NCBI GenBank assembly: GCA_013140775.1
Contig: JABFSA010000001.1
Coordinates: 1 to 64,000 of the forward strand
Length of the DNA: 64,000 nucleotides
Direction: 5' to 3'
Source: Acidobacteriota bacterium
GTDB taxonomy: Bacteria > Acidobacteriota > Vicinamibacteria > Vicinamibacterales > UBA2999
Notes under the pieces: generated by a model
What the model was told of the DNA's origin: nothing
The model's input: only the letters and a program-made list of their open reading frames with translations
Database searches by the model: none
Program-made: the position numbers and the translations under genes
In this document: piece after piece, positions 35,219 to 42,957 of the stretch
Numbering within the stretch: the first letter of the stretch is position 1
How the letters are laid out: each line of letters starts with the position of its first letter

Positions 35219-36260
35219 GGCGCAAACTCTCTTCTGCCACATCGTGGTCCTCGAACGGTTCTCCCGTCGCGATCGAGCGAGTGAGACGAGAGCCGATGAG
35301 GCGCTCCTCCGCGTCGAGCGACAGGCCATTACCCGGTCTCAGCGCCGCCACGTCGGACGGGCGCACGATCTCACCGGGCCTCAACGATCGGGTTGCGTGC
35401 AATGAGCGCCGGCTGGGCAGGAGATTTGGCGCCTCGGCCGGCAGGCATTCCTTGAATCCGTGTCCAAGCGCCGCCTTTGCGGAAGCGGCCACCGTCACGA
35501 CGTCTGCCAGCTCGTCTGGTGTGCTCGATACCGGGCCGTCAACGCCGTCATCGCCGGCCAGCATCAGGTGCCGTTCGTAGACGGCCGCGCCAAGCGAGAC
35601 GGCGACAGGTACCGCCGACGTATCGCGACCGTGATCTGACAAGCCCGTCACTGTTCCGAAGGTCGATCCAAGCGTGGCAATTGCGCGAAGGTTCTCGCTG
35701 CCCTGTGGCACTGGATACGACGACACGCAGTGCAGGAGCGCCACGTGACGCGCGCCAGCGAACCGGGCCGTGCCAAGTGCCCTTCCGATCTCGTCGAGGC
35801 TCGACATCCCGGTCGAGATCAGCAACGGGCGACCCGTACCCGCACATCGCTCGATGAGGGCGCCGTAGGTGATGTCACCGCTCGCGATCTTGTAGGCATC
35901 AACCCGAACGCGCTCCAGCATCTCGACCGCAGCCAGCGAAAAGGGTGTTGCGATGAATGCGAGCCCTCGCTCCCTCGCCCGCTCGGCGACGAAGTGATGC
36001 GCCTGTTCGTCCAGCTCGAAGGTTGCGAAGAACTCACGGAGCGACCGTTCACGAACGTGTACGGGCGCCATGGCGTGTGGCGAGATCAGGTCCTCCGCGA
36101 CGATCGTCTGCAGCTTCACGGCCGAGGCGCCGGCTTCCGCGGCAGCATCGACAAGCGCGATCGCGCGTTCGACTGACCCTCCATGGTTGAGCCCAAGTTC
36201 GGCGACCACGAACAGCGGCGCGTCCGGCCCGACCGGATGCCCCGCGATCTCAAACGACAT
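35205..36260 (-). CDS. pseI: N-acetylneuraminate synthase family protein (PseI-like)
   Basis: The ATG at 36260 follows GGAGG at good spacing (351 residues). The TIM-barrel synthase has LFVVAELGLNHGGSVERAIA and AGASAVKLQTIVAEDLI. YKIASGDITYGALIE and GLSDHGRDTSAVPVAV are further NeuB-family motifs, and a SAF domain closes the protein (SLRPGEIVRPSDV). It condenses phosphoenolpyruvate with a diacetamido sugar. The presence of a PseG-like gene favours the pseudaminic pathway over sialic acid. Confidence 0.85.
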   Translation of the reverse strand: MSFEIAGHPVGPDAPLFVVAELGLNHGGSVERAIALVDAAAEAGASAVKLQTIVAEDLISPHAMAPVHVRERSLREFFATFELDEQAHHFVAERARERGLAFIATPFSLAAVEMLERVRVDAYKIASGDITYGALIERCAGTGRPLLISTGMSSLDEIGRALGTARFAGARHVALLHCVSSYPVPQGSENLRAIATLGSTFGTVTGLSDHGRDTSAVPVAVSLGAAVYERHLMLAGDDGVDGPVSSTPDELADVVTVAASAKAALGHGFKECLPAEAPNLLPSRRSLHATRSLRPGEIVRPSDVAALRPGNGLSLDAEERLIGSRLTRSIATGEPFEDHDVAEESLRRDVA

Positions 36261-36951
36261 GCGTCCCTCCTCCGACCAGCAGACGTCCCGCCACTTCAGG
36301 GACGCGCAGCAGCGTCGTAACCGTCGCGTCGCAGCACGCCGGGGACAGTCCGGCATCTGCTGTCCGTCTTCCACGAACGAGGTGAATGGTTCTCATGCCG
36401 ACCCCGGCAGCGCCCTCGATGTCGGCCACCGCGTCATCGCCCACGAAGACCGATGACCCGGCCGGCGTGTGAAGGTGTTCCAGCACCCGCTGAAAGCCGT
36501 CGCTCGCGGGTTTGCCACGTCCGTCACCACATGCCCTGGCGAATACCACGGTGTCCACGAACGGCGCGATGCCCAGAGCCGCCACTTTCCGCGCCTGAAC
36601 CTCGGGCGTTCCGTTGGTCAGGATGCCCAGGCGCCAGCCCGGCCGGAGCGCCTGCAACATGCGACGGGACCGGTCCGGCAGACGAAGCGTAGGTACGTGG
36701 TCCCGAATGAGCGCCACAAGTGCCGGCGCAATGGCTGCCGGGAGGTCCAGGACGCCGCAGAGGTGCTGGACTTCGCGCCCGCGACTGTTCCCCGTTCGCG
36801 CGTGCCACAACGTGCGGAGCGCCAGCGCCGAGGACACTCCGTGCTCGCGTTCCACTGCCGACGCCACGGCTCGAAAGCCGCTCGACAGGAACTGGCGGTA
36901 GGGATACAACGTGTCGTCGAGATCGAAGACCAGAGCTCTGGCATCAGACAT
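36250..36951 (-). CDS. HAD-superfamily hydrolase (subfamily IA)
   Basis: The 233-residue protein opens ALVFDLDDTLYPYRQFLSSG (nucleophile DxD). It contains LGILTNGTPEVQARKVAALG, Lys in RGKPASDGFQ and the acidic motif FVGDDAVADIEGAA. It overlaps PseI by 11 bases and PseG by eight. The Pse pathway needs no phosphatase because PseI uses an unphosphorylated sugar. This enzyme might therefore act on a 9-phosphate intermediate or on the product of the ATP-grasp gene. The substrate is unknown. Confidence 0.8.
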   Translation of the reverse strand: MSDARALVFDLDDTLYPYRQFLSSGFRAVASAVEREHGVSSALALRTLWHARTGNSRGREVQHLCGVLDLPAAIAPALVALIRDHVPTLRLPDRSRRMLQALRPGWRLGILTNGTPEVQARKVAALGIAPFVDTVVFARACGDGRGKPASDGFQRVLEHLHTPAGSSVFVGDDAVADIEGAAGVGMRTIHLVRGRRTADAGLSPACCDATVTTLLRVPEVAGRLLVGGGTHVV

Positions 36952-37921
36952 GCGCTGTCTCCCAGGCCCTCATCAATCGCGTGATGCGCCGGGCCACGCG
37001 GTCTGCCCCACGTCCATCCACAAGATCACGGGCGCGCTTCGACACCCTCGTCCGGAGTTGCCGGCTGGCCAGCAGCCGTGCGACGCCGCCCGCCACGCGC
37101 GCCGCCGTCGCCGGGCTCATATCAGGTCCACCAGCGTCAACAATCGCGCCGACCGCGGAGCACGCCTCAATTGCCCGTCGCTGTGCCCCGACGACGGCCA
37201 CACTCACGGCCGGTACACCCAGCGAGCACGCTTCATACATCGTCTGACCGCCAGCCACGACGGCAACGCTCGACGTCGTGAACTCACTGGTCAGGCCACT
37301 TGAACGCGTGATCCAGCGTCCTCGCGGCAGCTTCGGCAGCGGGGTGCGGACGAACCCGGATGCCACGACAATGTCTGCGGACGGGCAGCGCTCCGCGACA
37401 GCGGTTGCGAGCCGGCGGGCCGCCCGTCGTACGTGCGCTCCCCCACCAAGCGCGATCAACACCCGGTTGGGGCGGCGGTTGGATCCCGGCGTCTTCGGTG
37501 CGTCGCGTGTGTCGAGCAGACAGTAGCGGCTCCCTTCCAGCCGTCGTTGGCTGCCTGTGGGCGTCGCACAGACCCCGCCGTCCACGACAAGATCTGCGCC
37601 ACAGTCGGCAGCTCCTGCGTCCTGCACTCCCACGCACGGCACACGCTGGCGTCGTGCGCGCTCGACCCACGCGCGTGCCTGGATTGCCGAGGGATCATCG
37701 ACGACGAGGAGGCGTGCCATGCTGAACGGGCTGACGTCAGGCGGCAGCACGACACATCCGATTCGTTCAGCCGTCCGGCGAGCCGTTGCGCCTCCGCGCA
37801 CCGAGACCACGGGCCGCACCCCGAGCGCGCGGGCAAGCGCCCTGGCACGCATGAGGTGACCGAAGCCGATGCGAGGTCCGGCCGCCACTCGAAACACGAT
37901 CCGGCTGGAGGTCTCTCTCAT
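36944..37921 (-). CDS. pseG: PseG-like UDP-sugar hydrolase
   Basis: I take ATG 37921, which overlaps the aminotransferase stop (ATGA), giving 325 residues. FRVAAGPRIGFGHLMRARAL is the N-terminal loop typical of PseG/SpsG (G-x-GH-x-M-R). LLVVDDPSAIQARAWVE and the TSSVAVVAGGQTMYEACSLG region complete a GT-B-type fold. It would remove UDP from the diacetamido altrose intermediate before PseI. A longer start at 37936 is possible. Confidence 0.8.
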   Translation of the reverse strand: MRETSSRIVFRVAAGPRIGFGHLMRARALARALGVRPVVSVRGGATARRTAERIGCVVLPPDVSPFSMARLLVVDDPSAIQARAWVERARRQRVPCVGVQDAGAADCGADLVVDGGVCATPTGSQRRLEGSRYCLLDTRDAPKTPGSNRRPNRVLIALGGGAHVRRAARRLATAVAERCPSADIVVASGFVRTPLPKLPRGRWITRSSGLTSEFTTSSVAVVAGGQTMYEACSLGVPAVSVAVVGAQRRAIEACSAVGAIVDAGGPDMSPATAARVAGGVARLLASRQLRTRVSKRARDLVDGRGADRVARRITRLMRAWETAHV

Positions 37922-39096
37922 CGGCCTGCCATGCACTCTCGAACTGCGTCGATGACTCGATCGACGATTCCGTCCGTCATCGCCGGCGATAGCGGCAGTG
38001 ACAGCGTCCGATCGGAAATGAACTCGGCTGCCGGGAACATCCCCCGCTGCAGACCGAATCGCTCCGCATAGAACGAATGCAGGTGCAGCGCGGTGAAATG
38101 AACGGCGGTCGCAACACCCCGCGCACGAAGTGCTTCGGCGAGACCGTCCCGGGTCCAGCCACTAGCGGCCTCGTCCACGAGAATCGTGTACAGATGCCTC
38201 GCGTGACGGTCGTACGGACGCGTGGGTGCGGGACGCTCGAGTGGCAGTCCCGCGAGACCTGCGTCATACCGTCGCCAGATCGCTTCGCGGCGGTGACGTC
38301 TGTCGTCGATTGACGCCAGCTGATGGATCCCCAGAGCCGCCTGCAGATCGCTCATGTTGTATTTGAAGCCGGCCATCTGCACGTCGTAGCGCTGCGAGCC
38401 GTTCACCGAGTAGCGCGCCCACGCATCGCGGCTCATCCCGTGCAGCGACATGACACGGATCCGTTCCGCCCAGTCCCGGCGGTTCGTGGTCACCATGCCG
38501 CCTTCAGCAGTGGTCAAGTTCTTGGTTGCGTAGAAACTGAAGCAGGTCAGATCGCCAGACACGGCACCGACCTTGTGCGGACCAGACGACGCCTCAACCG
38601 CATGCGCTGCGTCGTCTACCACCACGAGGCCGCGTGATTCGGCCAGCGCCCTGAAACCAGGCACGTCTACCGGCCGTCCGGCAAAGTGCACCGGGAGCAC
38701 CGCTCGAGTGCGAGACGTGACTGCCGCCGCCGCAGATGCCGGCGTCAGATTCATCGTGACCGGATCGACGTCCGCAAACACCGGCGTCGCGCCGGTGTGC
38801 ACGATGGCGTTGGCGGTCGCGCAGAATGTCAGCGGCGTGGTGACGACCTCGTCACCCGGACCGATACCCGCCGCGAGCAGCGACAGGTGCAGCGCGGCTG
38901 TGCAGGAGTTCACGGCGAGCGCGTAGCGGGCGCCGACATACGCGGCGAACTCGCGCTCGAATCGTTCAACACGCGGACCAGTCGTGAGCCAGCCCGACTG
39001 CAGCACCGCCATCACTTCCCCAGCCTCGGCGTCTCCGATCGAGGGAGGGGAAAAGAGGATGGGCTCGAGCGCTTCGGGACTGGTGACCGTGTTCAT
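37918..39096 (-). CDS. pseC: DegT/DnrJ/EryC1-family aminotransferase (PseC-like)
   Basis: The 392-residue PLP enzyme has ALAVNSCTAALHLSLLAAGI and PGDEVVTTPLTFCATANAI. The PLP-Asp region is VVDDAAHAVEASSGP and the Schiff-base lysine is in CFSFYATKNLTTAEGGMVTT. It would aminate the 4-keto sugar made by the PseB-like enzyme. It begins ATGA over the stop of the NHL gene upstream. The family also contains LegC, so assignment to PseC rests on the PseG neighbour. Confidence 0.82.
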   Translation of the reverse strand: MNTVTSPEALEPILFSPPSIGDAEAGEVMAVLQSGWLTTGPRVERFEREFAAYVGARYALAVNSCTAALHLSLLAAGIGPGDEVVTTPLTFCATANAIVHTGATPVFADVDPVTMNLTPASAAAAVTSRTRAVLPVHFAGRPVDVPGFRALAESRGLVVVDDAAHAVEASSGPHKVGAVSGDLTCFSFYATKNLTTAEGGMVTTNRRDWAERIRVMSLHGMSRDAWARYSVNGSQRYDVQMAGFKYNMSDLQAALGIHQLASIDDRRHRREAIWRRYDAGLAGLPLERPAPTRPYDRHARHLYTILVDEAASGWTRDGLAEALRARGVATAVHFTALHLHSFYAERFGLQRGMFPAAEFISDRTLSLPLSPAMTDGIVDRVIDAVRECMAGR

Positions 39097-39806
39097 GCCC
39101 AGCTGTTCCGTACGAGCCGGATGCTCGAGCGTGCGTGACCATCAACGGCCCAGAGATCCGCATCCGGGACCGCGTCACGCGTCGGATGCCGCAGTGAATC
39201 GTCCAGAGCGCGGCGCACAACGTCGCTCGGGGTCGTGTTCAACCAGGTTTGAAAGTCAGGCAGCAGCGACAGCTCGAGATCCAGCGCGACGACCCGTCCG
39301 TCGCCGCCCGCCACCGAGAGGAACGGCGCGCGCCACTCAAGCGTCGTTGGCAACACCATCTGCGGGAGCGGGTTCACGCGGAAGAACGGCCAGCCGGATC
39401 GATCATTCAGATCCACGCGTCGCGACCGGCCGAGCCACGGGTCGATCGTGGCAAGCGATCGCCCTTCGAGGCTGAACAGCTGCAACCTGTGATTCCCTCG
39501 ATCGGCCACGACGAGGACCTCGCCGCTGGGCGTCGTCGCACCAGACGGCCGTCCTGAGCCCTGAAGACACACAGCCACGATGTCGGTCGGCTCGTTGAGC
39601 TGACCTCGGTCGCTTCCGAATTCCCCGAACGTGAAGAGGCGCTCGCCCGAGTCGTCGAAGACATCAATGCAGTGGTTCTCGGCGTTGCACACATAGGTTT
39701 TGCCTGGGGTGCCAGGAGTTGACGGCACCACAGCGCGCCCCGATCCCGGTGCACGCATATCCTCAGCCTCGAAGGTTTCCGACACCATCACAGCCCCGCG
39801 AGTCAT
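39093..39806 (-). CDS. NHL-repeat protein
   Basis: The ATG at 39806 overlaps the previous stop by one base (237 residues). NHL-type repeats are visible: TYVCNAENHCIDVFDDSGER then FGSDRGQLNEPTDIVAV, and EVLVVADRGNHRLQLFSLEG then LATIDPWLG. Each NHL repeat supplies a blade of a beta-propeller used in protein-protein contacts. No signal peptide is visible. Its place between a helical protein and the sugar genes suggests a scaffold for glycosylation, but that is inference. Confidence 0.68.
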   Translation of the reverse strand: MTRGAVMVSETFEAEDMRAPGSGRAVVPSTPGTPGKTYVCNAENHCIDVFDDSGERLFTFGEFGSDRGQLNEPTDIVAVCLQGSGRPSGATTPSGEVLVVADRGNHRLQLFSLEGRSLATIDPWLGRSRRVDLNDRSGWPFFRVNPLPQMVLPTTLEWRAPFLSVAGGDGRVVALDLELSLLPDFQTWLNTTPSDVVRRALDDSLRHPTRDAVPDADLWAVDGHARSSIRLVRNSWA

Positions 39807-40435
39807 CACCCAGCCTCCGGCAGATCCATCGTCACGCGATTGCGCGATGTCAGAGGCGGCATCTGCACGAGACGGGCGGAACCACCATCGCCGATGACAC
39901 GAAGCTCGCTGGACCACTCGCTGAGCAGGTCGGCCGCGTCGTTATCGAGGATGCTCATTACGCCCTCCCAGTCGCCGCGGACTCGCTTCGACTCGAGAGC
40001 GGCGAGTGTCCCCTTCAGACACGCGATGACCACATCGATGCCCGACTTGCGCGAAAGACTCAATCCGGGAATGGAGGCCAGCATGTCGGTCACGAGCATG
40101 AGGGTGCGCACCGTCGCGGTGTTCTGCGCCAGCAGGCACCGGCCATTGCGCCAGTCCCCGCTTCGAAGTGCGATGGCGGCGCTACGCAGTGAATCAGCGA
40201 CCAGCGTGACGTTGGCGCTTGCGGCGTGAGCTGCGGCCCGGACGAGTTCTGGTGAAGGAGCAGCCCCGTCCAATCCGGCCTCCCCTGTCGGCGTTCCGAC
40301 ATCGGTCCGCCGTCCTGCCGTCACGACGACCTTCAGGGACCTCATGCCGCTGGCCGCCGGTTTCGCGGACTTTGCTGCGTTTCGCGTCGCCTCATGGGCC
40401 GGCGCGTCCTTCGTTGCTCGTGCGTGATCACGCAT
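39806..40435 (-). CDS. Helical protein of unknown function, first gene of the nonulosonate operon
   Basis: The 209-residue product begins with a low-complexity, Ala/Lys-rich ~45-residue segment and then is mainly helical. RSGDWRNGRCLLAQNTATVR followed by MLVTDMLASIPGLSLS suggests a FliS-like four-helix bundle, but that match is only by pattern. GGAGG is eight bases before the ATG. It is transcribed divergently from flagellin and may be a flagellin-specific factor. I do not recognise a named family. Confidence 0.6.
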   Translation of the reverse strand: MRDHARATKDAPAHEATRNAAKSAKPAASGMRSLKVVVTAGRRTDVGTPTGEAGLDGAAPSPELVRAAAHAASANVTLVADSLRSAAIALRSGDWRNGRCLLAQNTATVRTLMLVTDMLASIPGLSLSRKSGIDVVIACLKGTLAALESKRVRGDWEGVMSILDNDAADLLSEWSSELRVIGDGGSARLVQMPPLTSRNRVTMDLPEAG

Positions 40436-40461
40436 TGGTCAAGCCTCCGAGCACCCCTCAG

Positions 40462-40477
40462 GACAAGAACCGTGCCA
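40462..40477 (-). promoter_or_regulatory. Sigma-54-type promoter of the 13-gene nonulosonate/stator operon
   Basis: On the minus strand TGGCACGGTTCTTGTC has a perfect -24 heptamer TGGCACG. The -12 reads TTGT where TTGC is consensus. The predicted start, about 40452, is 17 bases before the ATG at 40435 and just before the GGAGG ribosome binding site. Confidence 0.5.
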
Positions 40478-40521
40478 TATGCCTGATTTGGCTCCCCGCC
40501 AGCTATGCCTGGATTCACCAC

Positions 40522-40548
40522 TCAAGAACCCGTCTGGCTTCCCGATTA
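40522..40548 (+). promoter_or_regulatory. Candidate FliA (sigma-28) promoter of flagellin
   Basis: TCAAGAAC, 11 bases, CCCGATTA resembles TAAAGTTT-N11-GCCGATAA. The -10 matches six of eight positions, the -35 four of eight, and the spacer is exact. The start, about 40555, leaves a 73-base leader. Confidence 0.45.
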
Positions 40549-40554
40549 CCCACC

Positions 40555-40620
40555 GGACAGAGCTGGCCTGAAGGCCGGCAAGCGGACAGCAAGGAAGCTC
40601 TCCGCCGTTATCAAGGAGGA
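40555..40620 (+). promoter_or_regulatory. GGA-rich flagellin leader, candidate CsrA-binding region
   Basis: Five GGA trinucleotides (40555, 40584, 40593, 40615, 40618) lie in this leader. The last two are part of the ribosome binding site AAGGAGGAA. CTGGCC-TGAA-GGCCGG at 40563-40578 forms a six-base-pair hairpin. CsrA binds GGA in leaders and blocks ribosome access; csrA and its antagonist fliW are encoded at 44745 and 45007. Confidence 0.4.
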
Positions 40621-40627
40621 ATCTCAG

Positions 40628-41428
40628 ATGGCTTCGTTTTCAGTTGTAAACAACATCGCGGCGGTCAACGCGCAGGCCAACCTGGCCATGACCAACATCG
40701 GGCTGAACCGCTCGATGGCGCGACTGACCAGCGGTCTCCGCATCAACCAGTCTGGTGATGACGCGGCCGGGTTGGCGGTGGCGAACTCGCACCGTTCGAC
40801 CGTTGCGGTGCTCACCCAGGGCATTCGCAATGCGAACGACGGGTTGTCCGTGCTCCAGATCAAGGACGGCGCGCTGAACAACATCTCAACGCTGCTCGAC
40901 CGCCTTGCGACGCTGGCCACCCAGTCCGCATCGGCGAGCTCTTCGGTGAACAGAACGACGCTGGATCTGGAATTTCAGGACGTGCTGTCGGAAATCGACC
41001 GTGAGGCGAGTGTCGCCGGTCTGACGGCCTCAGGCGGGTTCTCCGTGTTCGTCAGCAGCAACGGCTCCAACGGGTCGGTCGGCGGCACGATCGGCGCGGC
41101 CGATGCTACGGGTCTCGGCATTGCCTCTCTTGACGTGAGCTCGGCATCGAACGCGGCCACCGCACTGACCACCCTGGCCACGGCCGTGACGTCTCTCGGC
41201 TCCGTACAGGCGTCGGTCGGAACGATTGAGAACCGGCTGATGTATGCCGTCAACCTGGCGCAATCGCAAATCGTGAATACCCAGGCTGCTGAAAGCCGGA
41301 TTCGCGACGCGAATATCGCCGAAGAGTCGTCAAGTCTGACGCGGTATCAGATCCTGACGCAGAGCGGCATCGCGGTGCTGGCTCAGGCGAACCAGAGCTC
41401 GTCCGCGGTCCTGTCGCTCCTCCGATAG
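40628..41428 (+). CDS. fliC: Flagellin
   Basis: The ATG at 40628 is preceded by AAGGAGG (266 residues). The conserved N-terminal domain is NNIAAVNAQANLAMTNIGLN with RLTSGLRINQSGDDAAGLAV. The conserved C-terminal domain reads ESRIRDANIAEESSSLTRYQ and ILTQSGIAVLAQANQSSSAV. Between them only a short Ser/Thr/Ala-rich variable part (about residues 105-190) remains, so D2/D3 are essentially missing. The Ser-rich middle offers O-glycosylation sites for the Maf-type transferase at 27616. It is the only flagellin gene in the window. Confidence 0.96.
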   Translation: MASFSVVNNIAAVNAQANLAMTNIGLNRSMARLTSGLRINQSGDDAAGLAVANSHRSTVAVLTQGIRNANDGLSVLQIKDGALNNISTLLDRLATLATQSASASSSVNRTTLDLEFQDVLSEIDREASVAGLTASGGFSVFVSSNGSNGSVGGTIGAADATGLGIASLDVSSASNAATALTTLATAVTSLGSVQASVGTIENRLMYAVNLAQSQIVNTQAAESRIRDANIAEESSSLTRYQILTQSGIAVLAQANQSSSAVLSLLR

Positions 41429-41485
41429 GCCGAGGCGTAGTGCTCGGCTTCAGTCGAGCCGCGCTGTTCGTGAGCAGGAAAAGCG

Positions 41486-41507
41486 GGGTGGGGCGACGGC
41501 CCCACCC
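41486..41507 (+). terminator. Strong GC hairpin after flagellin
   Basis: GGGTGGGGC-GACG-GCCCCACCC is a perfect nine-base-pair stem with a four-base loop, 57 bases after the flagellin stop. No clear T-run follows, so termination may be weak or partial. A smaller inverted repeat, CCGAG...CTCGG, lies just upstream near 41433-41450. Confidence 0.6.
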
Positions 41508-41522
41508 AACTTCCCTGAATCC

Positions 41523-41538
41523 TGGCCTGAATTTCGCA
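41523..41538 (+). promoter_or_regulatory. Sigma-54-type promoter of fliD
   Basis: TGGCCTGAATTTCGCA has GG and GC exactly ten bases apart and TCGCA near the -12 consensus. The predicted start is about 41549, 44 bases before the fliD ATG. Confidence 0.5.
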
Positions 41539-41592
41539 TGGCCGGCAGGGGGCCGTTCCTGTCGGACGGCGACGAAGAGTTAGGAGCGGTCG

Positions 41593-42948
41593 ATGGGTTC
41601 GCCAATCACATTCAGCGGGTTCAACAACATCGATTTCAACACCATCCTGAACGCAGTGATGCAGCAGGAGCGCAGGCCCCTGGATTCACTGGAGCAGCGC
41701 AAGCGTGCCCTGCAGGCCGCCAGCACCAACTACTCCACGCTTTCCACCAAACTCAGTTCACTGCAGTCCGCGGCCTCCAGCCTCGGCAGCACCTCCACCG
41801 TCGTCGGGTTTGCAGCCACGAGCAACAACGAGCAAGCCATCCAGGTTTCGTCTACAGCCGCCGCAGCCGAGGGACGCTACGACGTTGTCGTCTCGCAGCT
41901 GGCGCGCGCGCAGGTCACGGTATCTGGCGTCGCCGCGGCCGACTCGGATACGGCGATTGTCGCTATGGGTGGCAGCATCACCATCGACGGCGTCGCGGTG
42001 GCGATCACTGGTCCCACCACACTGTCCGAACTCGCGGCCGCGATCAACGAGCTGGACGGTCTGGACGTGAACGCCAGTGTCTCGGAAACAGCTCCGGGGT
42101 CCTTCCGCCTGATCCTGACGGCAGCGGAGACGGGTGCCGCGAATGCGTTTACCATCTCGAACAGTCTGACGGGCTCTACCATTAACTTCACGGACACTGA
42201 TGGCGATCTCGTATCCGGGGACACGGCTGCCGACAACGCCGTTCAGGCAACGAACGCCGCGCTGACCATCAACAGCGTCGCTGTCACCGCCACGACCAAC
42301 GTGCTGACGTCCGCCATCGAGGGTGTGACGTTGACGCTTCTCAAGGCCGATGCCGACGAGACAGTCGTCGTCGAGGTTGCGCGCGACGACGGAAGCCTGA
42401 AGGATCGGCTGAAATCCTTTGTCACGGCGTACAACGACCTCAGGACGCTGACGACCACACCGCCATCGACGACGAATCCCGTCGGTCGTGATCTGGTCCT
42501 TCGCGGCATCCAGAACGAGCTCCGCATGGCGCTCACAGCCGAGTACGGCACCGGCGACTATACGAGGCTGGCGTCGGTCGGTCTGGGTTTCAGTCGCACG
42601 GGCGAACTAATGCTGGACGAATCGCAGCTCGAAGAAGCGCTCCAATCGAATCCTGACGCTGTCAAGAGTCTGTTCGCGGACGCAACGACGGGCTCGTTCG
42701 CGGCAGTCGACAAACTCATCAAGACATATACGAGCGCGGACGGGCAGCTGCCCGATGCGCGCCTGCGCCTGAACGACGAGATCTCCCGAATTGGGCAACG
42801 CATTGCGTCCATGGAAGAGCGTCTGGCCCTCCGAAGGGCGACGCTCCAGAAAGAGTACGCCGCCGCCGACGCGGCGATGTCACGGCTCAACTCACAATCA
42901 GGAACACTGGCAAACCTGGGCGCCAGCCTTTCATCGAGCGGACTCTAG
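41593..42948 (+). CDS. fliD: Flagellar filament cap protein FliD
   Basis: The 451-residue protein starts ITFSGFNNIDFNTILNAVMQ followed by QQERRPLDSLEQ, the FliD N-terminus. EGRYDVVVSQLARAQV, LKDRLKSFVTAYNDLRTL and MEERLALRRATLQKEYAAAD are the FliD-specific parts. TAGGAG precedes the ATG. FliD caps the growing filament and helps flagellin fold. Confidence 0.95.
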   Translation: MGSPITFSGFNNIDFNTILNAVMQQERRPLDSLEQRKRALQAASTNYSTLSTKLSSLQSAASSLGSTSTVVGFAATSNNEQAIQVSSTAAAAEGRYDVVVSQLARAQVTVSGVAAADSDTAIVAMGGSITIDGVAVAITGPTTLSELAAAINELDGLDVNASVSETAPGSFRLILTAAETGAANAFTISNSLTGSTINFTDTDGDLVSGDTAADNAVQATNAALTINSVAVTATTNVLTSAIEGVTLTLLKADADETVVVEVARDDGSLKDRLKSFVTAYNDLRTLTTTPPSTTNPVGRDLVLRGIQNELRMALTAEYGTGDYTRLASVGLGFSRTGELMLDESQLEEALQSNPDAVKSLFADATTGSFAAVDKLIKTYTSADGQLPDARLRLNDEISRIGQRIASMEERLALRRATLQKEYAAADAAMSRLNSQSGTLANLGASLSSSGL

Positions 42949-42957
42949 GAATCCTTG

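Noticed and set aside
40489..40504. Possible sigma-54 site for flagellin (TGGCTCCCCGCCAGCT)
   Set aside because: The -12 half is poor and the sigma-28-type site at 40522 gives a better position; kept only as a note.
40577..40591. GGCAAGCGGACAGCA as another -24/-12 site
   Set aside because: The -24 lacks its T, and a start here would leave almost no leader before the flagellin ribosome binding site.
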